Positions 45,798 to 53,182 of a DNA stretch of 64,000 bases are shown here, in pieces. The number at the start of each line of letters is the position of its first letter. The stretch's first letter is position 1. Made by a program: the position numbers and the translations under genes. The DNA comes from Agaribacterium haliotis (GTDB taxonomy: Bacteria; Pseudomonadota; Gammaproteobacteria; Pseudomonadales; Cellvibrionaceae), in assembly GCF_002312815.1 (NCBI RefSeq), contig NZ_NKQJ01000007.1, positions 124,001 through 188,000 of the forward strand, given 5' to 3'. Below the pieces are notes generated by a model that saw only the letters and a list, made by a program, of their open reading frames with translations, did no database searches and had not been told where the DNA came from.

Positions 45798-45833
45798 AAA
45801 GTTAATTTCAAACAACAAGCAAGGCCGCGCACT

Positions 45834-46196
45834 ATGAAAGATAAGATCCTGGAACTTGAAGAGCGTTTGAGGCTAGCTATGCTGCATTCGGACACCTCAG
45901 TTTTAGATCAGCTCTTGTCGTCAACGCTATTATTCACCAACCACCTTGGGGCCTTGGTAAGCAAAGAGCAGGATCTTCAGCTACACAAAAGTCAAGCACT
46001 TAAATTTAGCTCTATTGAACTATCAGACTCACATATACTAGAGCAGAACGACAGCGCCGTTGTATCGGTTAAAACAGATATTAAAGCCTATTACAACAAA
46101 CAATATACAAGCGAGAGTTTTCGCTTTACCCGCTTGTGGGGCAAAACTTCGGGGGAATGGCAAGTACTTGCGGCACACGCAAGCATCATAAGTTAA
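45834..46196 (+). CDS. Small NTF2/SnoaL-like (DUF4440-type) protein
   Basis: The 120-residue protein has the fold pattern of DUF4440/NTF2-like proteins: an N-terminal helix pair (EERLRLAMLHSDTSVLDQLLS), then beta strands ending GEWQVLAAHAS. No catalytic residues are assured. It starts 36 bases after the ECF41 gene, whose own C-terminal domain belongs to the same superfamily, so a shared ligand or a regulatory interaction is conceivable. Confidence 0.7.
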   Translation: MKDKILELEERLRLAMLHSDTSVLDQLLSSTLLFTNHLGALVSKEQDLQLHKSQALKFSSIELSDSHILEQNDSAVVSVKTDIKAYYNKQYTSESFRFTRLWGKTSGEWQVLAAHASIIS

Positions 46197-46255
46197 GCCC
46201 AAGACCCACAAGAAAGCAGCACAAGAAAATAGCATTGTAGGTGGTATAGATCAGT

Positions 46256-46762
46256 ATGAAATACTTCATTATGTTAACAATCGTTTTTTTGTCATCTTGT
46301 ACAGGTGTGCCAAAAGGAATTAAACCGATTGATAACTTCAATCTCGACCGTTATTTAGGTGATTGGTATGAAATAGCTCGTCTTGATCACTCTTTTGAGC
46401 GAGGGCTAACGAAAGTAACAGCTAATTATTCATTGAATGCTGATGGTAGTGTAAAAGTAATCAACAAAGGCTTTTCTACAGAGAAAAACCGATGGAAAGA
46501 AGCCACCGGCAAAGCATATTTTGTACAGGAAGAGAATATGGGCTACCTAAAGGTTTCATTCTTTGGCCCTTTTTATGGCTCCTACATTATTTTCAAACTC
46601 GACGAAGACTATCAATACGCTTTTGTAACAAGCCACAACAGAGATTTTCTGTGGCTCTTATCGCGAAGCCCTGCTGTAAATGATTCTGTTAAAAAAGAGT
46701 TTATCAAAACGGTAACAGACTTAGACTTCAATGTTGATGATATTATTTTTGTAGAGCAGTGA
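46256..46762 (+). CDS. blc: Bacterial lipocalin (outer-membrane lipoprotein Blc)
   Basis: The 168-residue product has a lipobox LSSC (Cys 15), the lipocalin signature GDWYEIARLDHSFERGL (about 36-52), and RDFLWLLSRSP at the second conserved region. Blc binds lysophospholipids or fatty acids at the outer membrane and is often induced by envelope stress. It lies 60 bases after the NTF2-like gene on the same strand, but may have its own promoter. Confidence 0.93.
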   Translation: MKYFIMLTIVFLSSCTGVPKGIKPIDNFNLDRYLGDWYEIARLDHSFERGLTKVTANYSLNADGSVKVINKGFSTEKNRWKEATGKAYFVQEENMGYLKVSFFGPFYGSYIIFKLDEDYQYAFVTSHNRDFLWLLSRSPAVNDSVKKEFIKTVTDLDFNVDDIIFVEQ

Positions 46763-46942
46763 AAGCTTTGATCTGCCGCCAATTCTTAATGCCGCTTTTC
46801 CAGAGTGTTTTGAGCCTTGCCAATAAGGAATTTTTTGTTGTTTTAAGCTAGGGGTGGGCTGACATTAATAAGCTGTGTTTAAATGGCGCACGTTAAGCCG
46901 CGCTGTTCCGGGCGACATCAAATTTAGAGCATTGATTGAAAC

Positions 46943-47188
46943 ATGAATACAGAACAACCAAATAACCCACTGCACGGTATTACCCTTGAAAAAGTGCTAA
47001 CGCGTTTGCACGAGCACTATGGCTGGCATGGTTTGGCCGATAGAATCGACATTAATTGCTTTAAGAGCGAGCCGTCGATTAAATCGTCGCTGAAGTTTTT
47101 GCGCAAGACTCAGTGGGCAAGAGATAAAGTTGAGAGCCTGTATATCTCAACATTTGAAAAGAAGTCTCCGTGGGCTAGCCGTAAATAA
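46943..47188 (+). CDS. VF530-family DNA-binding protein (DUF2132)
   Basis: The 81-residue protein matches the small VF530 family: [31 protein letters not shown] and [17 protein letters not shown]. Structural work on Vibrio VF530 suggests DNA binding; the cellular role is unclear. Start ATG at 46943. Confidence 0.9.
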   Translation: MNTEQPNNPLHGITLEKVLTRLHEHYGWHGLADRIDINCFKSEPSIKSSLKFLRKTQWARDKVESLYISTFEKKSPWASRK

Positions 47189-47310
47189 TGCCCATTGGTT
47201 TTGGCATTTATAGTGTAAAACCAGGGGCCTCAAACTTGGTGAAGACCCTGGTTCTAAGCTCCTTCTCCAGCCCCTAGCTCTAAGCGGCGTTTTAGCACCG
47301 CTACGCGGCC

Positions 47311-49026
47311 TTATTGCCACGGAATAAGCAGCGCCAGTGCCGTGGCCCAGCCGAGGCCTGCAATAAGTTGCCATACCAAAACCGGATTTTTCTCCATTAG
47401 TGGTATATCTTCTTTGCTGGTCCAGCTGGGGTTGGGCCTTTTTAGATCTTTTAGCCATTCGCTCATGGCGCTGTAGCGGCCTTGCGGGTGCATGCTTAGC
47501 GCACGTTCCAGTGCGTAATCCATCCACGGTGGTACCAGCGGGTTGTGTTTGCGCGCCGGTATGTATTTTAGTTTTTGAAAACCTTTGTAGTTCATCTGGT
47601 TTTCGTAGGCTTCGCCAAACGGCAGTTTGCCGGTGAGCATTTCGTATAAAATCACCGCCAGAGAAAACTGATCGCTTTTTTGGCTGATGCTCAAACCGCT
47701 GCGGTATTCCGGCGCGCTGTAGCGCAGCGTGCCGAGTATGTCGTCGCGCTGAAAAGGCGCGCCGGCTTCGGCGACGCCGGCAACCCAGCACGAGCCAAAA
47801 TCGATAATTTTTGCGCCGTTGGTGCCGATAATAATATTTTCAGGTTTTAGGTCTTGGTGCAGGGTATCTTTGCGATGAAAACCGCGCACGCCTTTAATCA
47901 TTTGTTCCAGTAACTCAACTGCGTCGGGAATATCAAACGGTGCGCGTTCTTTAATAAGTTTGCCAAGGTCGGGGCCGCTAATATACTCGGTTAAATAATA
48001 TAAAAAGCTGCGCTCCTGCGGCGCCTGGACAACGTTTACCACGTGCGGGTTTTGAATGCGTGTGCCAACCCAGCTCTCCATCACAAAACGCTCAATATAG
48101 GCTGGGTCATCGTCGTAGTTATCGGATGGCGTTTTCATTACCGCCAGGCGTTGGTCGGGCAGCTCAACAATGTAGACTTGCGAGCGCTCACTTTCGTGAA
48201 TAATTTGTTTAACTAACATGCCATCGATTTTCTGCCCAACTTCAAGCAGCGGCGGGAAGGGCAGTTGGCTCAGTACGTTTACCGCATCGCTTTGTGACGG
48301 TGGGCCAATATTTTCAATGCGCACAATCTGGCAGCTGATATTGTCTTTGCTGCCGGCTGCTAAGGCTTCGCTGGCGATCTGTTCACAAAGCGCTTGTTCA
48401 CTTTTATCCTGCTGTAAAAGCCGTTCTAAATCACTGCGTTTTAACACGTCGTGCACGCCGTCGGTGCTTAAAAAATACAGATCGCCTTTTTGCACCTGTT
48501 TTTTTATCACATCAATTTCCAGGCTTAAATCGGCCCCGAGCGCGCGGCTTAAATAGGTGGTTTTTCTGTCGATGCGATTGGCGTGATCGCGGGTCAGTGG
48601 TTTTAATACACCCGCGCGCAAGCGGTATAAACGGCTGTCGCCGATATGAAAAATAAACGCGCTGTCGCCTTTTAAAATCAAGGTGGTGAAGGTGGTCAGC
48701 GAGGCTTCTTCGCGCACACTGTTGCGGCTTAAGCTCCACAGGTGGTTGTTAAGTGAGCGAATAACCTGAGACGCGCTTTTTTCAGTTGCCCAGGTATCGG
48801 GTGTGGCGTAGTAGTCACTCATAAAACCGACAACCGCCGTCTGGCTGGCCATCTTTGCCGCGCTGGAACTGCTAACGCCGTCGGCAATGCTGACAGCGAT
48901 GCCCTTGCTGACCAAGGCGCTGCCATCGGGCACTTTTGCACCGACGGTATCTTGGTTCTCTTCTTTTATGCCTTTATCGCTGTACTGCCCGATACTGACC
49001 GCAAGTTCACTGTGTAGATGATCCAT
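47311..49026 (-). CDS. Bifunctional PP2C phosphatase / Ser-Thr protein kinase, nitrate-locus type
   Basis: The 571-residue protein joins a PP2C-type phosphatase (about 1-240; KEENQDTVG, SIADGVSSS, HIGDSR, STDGVHD, DNIS) to a kinase (about 265-520; HQDLKPENII with Q instead of R, and IIDFGSC). A C-terminal transmembrane helix (about 548-568) closes it. Such fused proteins sit next to nitrate assimilation genes in several gammaproteobacteria (Pseudomonas aeruginosa PA1782 beside nasA). Here it follows narK on the same strand, supporting a role in nitrate metabolism. Substrates are unknown. Confidence 0.88.
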   Translation of the reverse strand: MDHLHSELAVSIGQYSDKGIKEENQDTVGAKVPDGSALVSKGIAVSIADGVSSSSAAKMASQTAVVGFMSDYYATPDTWATEKSASQVIRSLNNHLWSLSRNSVREEASLTTFTTLILKGDSAFIFHIGDSRLYRLRAGVLKPLTRDHANRIDRKTTYLSRALGADLSLEIDVIKKQVQKGDLYFLSTDGVHDVLKRSDLERLLQQDKSEQALCEQIASEALAAGSKDNISCQIVRIENIGPPSQSDAVNVLSQLPFPPLLEVGQKIDGMLVKQIIHESERSQVYIVELPDQRLAVMKTPSDNYDDDPAYIERFVMESWVGTRIQNPHVVNVVQAPQERSFLYYLTEYISGPDLGKLIKERAPFDIPDAVELLEQMIKGVRGFHRKDTLHQDLKPENIIIGTNGAKIIDFGSCWVAGVAEAGAPFQRDDILGTLRYSAPEYRSGLSISQKSDQFSLAVILYEMLTGKLPFGEAYENQMNYKGFQKLKYIPARKHNPLVPPWMDYALERALSMHPQGRYSAMSEWLKDLKRPNPSWTSKEDIPLMEKNPVLVWQLIAGLGWATALALLIPWQ

Positions 49027-49348
49027 TGTTTTCTTTTTTCTTTTGTTTTCGAGGGCAGTTAAGCCGCAATTGCTAAGTACAAAGCGTGGTGTTAGCTAGA
49101 GCTTTTTCAGGGCCTCTGCGCCATGGAAGGCGCGGGGCAGCTCCAGGGATGGATTTACGCGTCCAGAAAAAGCTCTAGCTAACAGCGCGCGTATCGAAGC
49201 TGCCGCCCGATGTTATGGCTCAAAGTCATCGCTCGAAGTTACAGCTCAAAGCTACAGCTTTGTATTCGATACATAGTTTTAATAATGCAAACAAAAACGG
49301 CCCAATTAAGGGCCGCTTTACTTTAAGTGTTCAGATTGAGGCTGGCAA
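49027..49348. other. Intergenic interval between narK and the kinase gene
   Basis: It holds the long inverted repeat at 49091-49183 and no coding sequence I can support. The segment next to narK is a short AT-rich stretch with GGGCCG at 49310. Confidence 0.6.
49091..49183. repeat. Palindromic element with 18-bp perfect arms
   Basis: GTTAGCTAGAGCTTTTTC (49091-49108) and its exact complement (49166-49183) enclose 57 bases with an inner GCGCC/GGCGC hairpin and a GGGATGGATTTACGCG stretch. It looks like a dispersed, MITE-like repeat rather than a terminator. Confidence 0.8.
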
Positions 49349-50827
49349 TTAAGTCAGTTCAATTTTCTGAATGGTGCCGTCTTCGAGAACCTCAGTCATA
49401 TGGCCTTCTGGCTCATCGAGGAACTGAACAATAGCAAAGACTGCCAGAGCACAGCCGCCAATAATCATAAAGAAGGTCGAGGCGTCTACAAAGCTGTAGA
49501 TGGTCAGGAAGGTTACCGCACCAACGTTGCCGTAAGCACCGGCCATACCGGCGATCTGGCCAGTCATACGACGCTTAACCAGGGGAACAATCGCAAATAC
49601 CGCACCTTCACCAGCCTGTACAAAGAAAGAACAGAACATAACAGCAACAACAGCCAAAGCGATGGGCCAGCTACCGTCAACCTGTGACAGAGTGAAATAA
49701 CCGATGGTCAGGCCGATGATAAACACAGACATAGACTTGCGACGGCCGAACTTGTCAGACAGGTAACCACCGCCAGGGCGGGCGATCAGGTTCATAAAGG
49801 CGTAAGCCGAACCGAGCATGGCAGCGGTGGCCATGGTCAGGCCATCAAAGGTATCGAGGAAGAAACCAGGCAGCATAGATACAACCGCCAGCTCAGAACC
49901 GAAGGTGACAAAGTAGGCCCAGTCGAGAACCGCAACTTGCTTAAACTTGTATTTATCGTGCTCGGGTACTTCGGCACCTTTAAGCATCTCTTTGTTTACT
50001 TTGTAAATCTGGCTGAACTGGAAAGCACACAGCGCAACAAGGCCAACGTAGATAAAGTTAACAGCTGTATCGCTGAGCAGGCCAACACCTGCTGGGCTCA
50101 GTTTCCAGGCCAGTACCGCAAGAATGAGGTACATAGGCAGGTTCATAGCCAGGTAGAAAAAGAAGTCTTTCTTAGAGCTTACTTCCAGGCCGCCGCTTTT
50201 CTTAGGCTTGAAGTAAGTAGAACCTTTAGGTGTGTTGCGTGCGCGCCAGTAAAAGATGATGCCGTAGATAAAAGCAACCACACCAACAGAGGCAATCGCA
50301 TAACGCCAGCCGTCTTCACCGCCGAATACCAACGATGCGATTGAAGGCAGAGTAAATGCTGCAGCGGCGGAACCGAAGTTGCCCCAACCGCCGTAAACAC
50401 CTTCAGCAAGGCCTACCTGGCGAGCGGGGAACCACTCACCGACCATGCGGATACCAATAACAAAACCGGCGCCGACAAAACCCATCGCAAAGCGGATGGC
50501 GGCCAGTTGCTCGTAACTTTGCGCCGAGGCAAACGCGACACAGAGCACGCCGGCGGTAAGTAAGAGTATGGAATAGGTAATACGAGGGCCAAATTTATCA
50601 ACGGCGATACCAATGGCAATACGCGCCGGAATCGTCAGTGCAACGTTCAAAATCAACAGTGCTTTCCACTGTGGCATGGTTAAGTCAAACGCTTCCATGA
50701 TCACAGGGCGCAAAGGCGCGTGGGAGAACCAGACTACAAAAGTCAGGAAAAACGCAAACCACGTCAGGTGCAGCAGGCGAATATTCGCCTGCGAGAAGTC
50801 GAGCAAATTAAGCTTAGGGGAGCTCAT
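49349..50827 (-). CDS. narK: Nitrate/nitrite transporter, NNP family of the MFS
   Basis: The 492-residue membrane protein has about 12 helices and the NNP nitrate signature ([15 protein letters not shown]). The first conserved arginine region ([18 protein letters not shown]) and the second ([19 protein letters not shown]) are intact. It imports nitrate or exchanges it for nitrite. Upstream lie a perfect sigma-54 promoter and NtrC-type palindromes, which points to nitrogen-limited assimilation rather than respiration (NasA-like use). Confidence 0.92.
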   Translation of the reverse strand: MSSPKLNLLDFSQANIRLLHLTWFAFFLTFVVWFSHAPLRPVIMEAFDLTMPQWKALLILNVALTIPARIAIGIAVDKFGPRITYSILLLTAGVLCVAFASAQSYEQLAAIRFAMGFVGAGFVIGIRMVGEWFPARQVGLAEGVYGGWGNFGSAAAAFTLPSIASLVFGGEDGWRYAIASVGVVAFIYGIIFYWRARNTPKGSTYFKPKKSGGLEVSSKKDFFFYLAMNLPMYLILAVLAWKLSPAGVGLLSDTAVNFIYVGLVALCAFQFSQIYKVNKEMLKGAEVPEHDKYKFKQVAVLDWAYFVTFGSELAVVSMLPGFFLDTFDGLTMATAAMLGSAYAFMNLIARPGGGYLSDKFGRRKSMSVFIIGLTIGYFTLSQVDGSWPIALAVVAVMFCSFFVQAGEGAVFAIVPLVKRRMTGQIAGMAGAYGNVGAVTFLTIYSFVDASTFFMIIGGCALAVFAIVQFLDEPEGHMTEVLEDGTIQKIELT

Positions 50828-50885
50828 TGGTTTTCCTCAGTAAGTTTTAAATTTAATAATTAGTAATGTTATGGCCTGAGCTAGA

Positions 50886-50900
50886 GCAATGACCGTGCCA
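50886..50900 (-). promoter_or_regulatory. Sigma-54 promoter of narK
   Basis: On the minus strand TGGCAC-GGTCA-TTGC followed by T is a perfect match to TGGCAC-N5-TTGC(A/T). Transcription would start near 50875, about 48 bases before the narK ATG. Confidence 0.9.
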
Positions 50901-50915
50901 GCACTGCTTGAGTGC
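50901..50915. promoter_or_regulatory. NtrC-like palindrome next to the -24 element
   Basis: GCACT-GCTTG-AGTGC is a perfect inverted repeat of the NtrC half-site with the right 5-base gap. It abuts the -24 element, so it could be a low-affinity or governor site. Confidence 0.5.
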
Positions 50916-50994
50916 GTAAATCTGGGCCTCGCAGCGCTTTTTTTATTGTTGAGGTTAAAATTTAATCGCTTATTTTGCTTCCGTGTGGCGCATT

Positions 50995-51011
50995 GGCACC
51001 ACTTTGGTGCC
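50995..51011. promoter_or_regulatory. NtrC enhancer site upstream of narK
   Basis: GGCACC-ACTTT-GGTGCC, a perfect 17-bp palindrome matching NtrC sites (GCACC-N5-GGTGC), is centred about 128 bases before the predicted start point, the usual enhancer distance. Confidence 0.82.
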
Positions 51012-51141
51012 TTTGTGGGGCGGTTGATACTGCTTTGTGCCAGTGGCTCACTTTGAGAAGGGGATTTGAGCGCTTGGTGGCGGAGCACGTATCATAGCGG
51101 CTTTGCCCAAAAAGTACGCTTGCCCAGAGGGAGGGCACGAA

Positions 51142-51876
51142 ATGGCTTTATTTGTGGTCCTTCGGCCGATGTTATTTAAACTGCTTTATTCCTTGAGCAT
51201 ATTGCTTTTGAGCTTGAGTCTTGCGTGGTTGTTACTTGCGCCGCTGAATTTTCTCTACCCGCTGTGGCACGACTACGGTGTGATTGAGCAGGGCATCGAG
51301 CGTTACGCCCCTGAGAATCGCTACAAAGCCGGTTTTGCCGATACCTCGGCTGAGCAGCGCTATGAGCTCTTTGCCCAAATTAACCGCGCCATCCACCAGC
51401 ACGGCGAGGGTTTGGCCCAGATTAGCTATGAAAGCGCAACAAGTGGCGGGCCGCAGCTGTTGCTTAGGGAGCCCGAAGTGGTGCACTTACAAGATGTTGC
51501 CAACTTAATGGATGTGCTGGCCTGGGTTGTCGCTGCAAATATTGCCTTATTTGTGCTGTTGCTGTTTTGGGGGCGGCGCACAAAAGGCCTGTTACCGGGC
51601 GTGAAGCAAGTACTCGCTTTTAACCTTGCTTTGATTGTGCTGTTAACTGCACTGGTGTTGATGATCGGGCCGACAGCGGTGTTTAACCAGCTGCATATAT
51701 GGGTGTTCCCCGCGGAACACCAGTGGTTTTTTTATTATCAGGAAAGCCTGATGTCAACAATGATGCTGGCACCGGTGCTGTTTGCCTACATTGCCGGCCT
51801 TTTATTGCTGGTAAGTGTGTTGATCTTGCTGATGCTGGTGTTTGGCCTGCGCCGCCTATCTGAAAGCCGCCGCTGA
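51142..51876 (+). CDS. DUF1461 integral membrane protein (Lit-like family)
   Basis: The start is the ATG at 51142 behind GAGGGAGGG, giving 244 residues. There are four hydrophobic segments (about 8-30, 122-145, 160-182, 210-238) with a periplasmic loop containing VVHLQDVANLMD and a later HIWVF-x5-WFFYYQESLMS. These fit the DUF1461/TIGR01906 family, which includes the Firmicutes lipoprotein intramolecular transacylase Lit. Whether this member has that activity is unknown. Confidence 0.72.
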   Translation: MALFVVLRPMLFKLLYSLSILLLSLSLAWLLLAPLNFLYPLWHDYGVIEQGIERYAPENRYKAGFADTSAEQRYELFAQINRAIHQHGEGLAQISYESATSGGPQLLLREPEVVHLQDVANLMDVLAWVVAANIALFVLLLFWGRRTKGLLPGVKQVLAFNLALIVLLTALVLMIGPTAVFNQLHIWVFPAEHQWFFYYQESLMSTMMLAPVLFAYIAGLLLLVSVLILLMLVFGLRRLSESRR

Positions 51877-52287
51877 GCGCGTGTTCAAGGTAAACTGTGG
51901 AGCTGGATCAAAGCTGCTCGCTTTTGATTGGCTACACTGGCCGCAGGCTATTAAGCCTGGTTGAGGAATTGAAGGCTAACTAAAGCTTCTTTATTTTGTA
52001 TGCTGCAAGGGCTTTTGTGTGTCGCTAAGGGCGTTTGGCCCGGCTAAAGGCTTTTATATGTCGCTAAAGGCTTCTAGGCTCAGCTAAAGGCTTTAAAAGC
52101 TTGCTGGGCTTGGACTATTACAAAAGCTTGAGCTATTACATATAACAATGTGAGTGCCAAAGTTAGTACCAAAGTTGGAATGGACTAAACAATGTGTGCG
52201 CCAGTATGGCACAATATACCGTATTGGTGTGGTTATTAGCGCCATGCCATCCGGGCTTATTCTAAAAATGTATATCGGAGATTCCCT
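51877..52287. other. Intergenic interval with tandem repeats
   Basis: It holds the 20-bp tandem repeat at 52024-52102 and AT-rich sequence before the next gene. No coding region was found. Confidence 0.6.
52024..52102. repeat. Imperfect 20-bp tandem repeat (four units)
   Basis: Units starting GCTAAGGG (52024) and GCTAAAGG (52043, 52063, 52083) repeat at 19-20 base spacing; only the first eight to eleven bases are well conserved. Confidence 0.7.
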
Positions 52288-52953
52288 ATGACTGCTCAGA
52301 CCCTCAGAGCATTTTGCTTCGGCTTTGTTGCTTTGCTGGCTTCATCCGCTGTGCTAGCACAGCAGCCGGACCCCAATACCCAATACCTTCTTGACGGCAA
52401 AGCTGTATACCCTTGGGAGTTTTCCCTGCAGTTTGGTCAGGAAAAAATCATAAGCGGTAACGGAAAAACCACCAAAGGTGCTTTGGTTGCGTCGCCTGCA
52501 GGGAAAGAAAGCGACAACGATGCGGTGAACCTGAAGTGGACACCTAAAGATGTGCGCAATGAGTGGGGCACACAGAACGAGAATATTTATTATGTGACCT
52601 TGACCAATACCATGACGGCAATTGACCTTAGCGGTATTAAAGATCAGGCCGCCTTGGTATTTGACGTTAAGATTATTAAACCACCTAAAAAGCATGTAAA
52701 CCTGTGGATGGAAGCGGGCTGGGATTGGAAACAGCGCACCAGCATCCCGCTGAAGGCGCCGCTTAAAAAGCTGCCTAAAAACAAGTGGATTTCTTTCCCT
52801 GTTCCCCTGCAGTGTTTTGACGATGGTGAGTTTGACTTCAGTAAAGTGACCTCGGTCTTTATGTTAAATACCATGGGTAAGATGGAAATCGAAATCGGCG
52901 ACATCTACCTTTCAGCGTACCCGGCAGACAAAGTTAAGTGCGCTAACCGCTAA
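52288..52953 (+). CDS. Secreted protein resembling the ExoP-type C-terminal sugar-binding domain
   Basis: The 221-residue product has a signal peptide (about 1-24, VLAQ) and a single beta-sandwich-like domain: VYPWEFSLQFGQEKI, NLKWTPKDVRNEWGTQ, ALVFDVKI and DFSKVTSVFML. This resembles the galactose-binding-like domain at the end of marine GH3 (ExoP) enzymes, but stands alone. It is probably a periplasmic carbohydrate-binding protein. Family assignment is by eye only. It has its own terminator. Confidence 0.6.
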   Translation: MTAQTLRAFCFGFVALLASSAVLAQQPDPNTQYLLDGKAVYPWEFSLQFGQEKIISGNGKTTKGALVASPAGKESDNDAVNLKWTPKDVRNEWGTQNENIYYVTLTNTMTAIDLSGIKDQAALVFDVKIIKPPKKHVNLWMEAGWDWKQRTSIPLKAPLKKLPKNKWISFPVPLQCFDDGEFDFSKVTSVFMLNTMGKMEIEIGDIYLSAYPADKVKCANR

Positions 52954-52964
52954 TTTGTTTTTTT

Positions 52965-52997
52965 AAAAGAGCGAGAAATTTTCTCGCTCTTTTTTTG
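52965..52997 (+). terminator. Intrinsic terminator
   Basis: AAAAGAGCGAGAA, loop ATT, TTCTCGCTCTTTTTTT. Confidence 0.92.
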
Positions 52998-53182
52998 TTT
53001 CCGCTTCTTTTTCCCCTCTTTTTTGTCTCGGCCGCTTTTTAGTTGCGCCTGATCAAGCTTAATTCAAACTCTGTATTTGTCTTTCCGGCTGTGTGAAGCC
53101 GCTCTTCGACGCTCTTTTCTAAATTCTTAGAATCTGACTTTCTCAATTTGAGCCATATATTGGCAACTAGGGAAAGAAAGTG

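Larger units (their letters stand above)
50828..51141. other. Divergent regulatory interval, narK and DUF1461 gene
   Basis: It carries the narK sigma-54 promoter and two NtrC-like palindromes (separate entries). No open frame here is supported. Confidence 0.7.
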
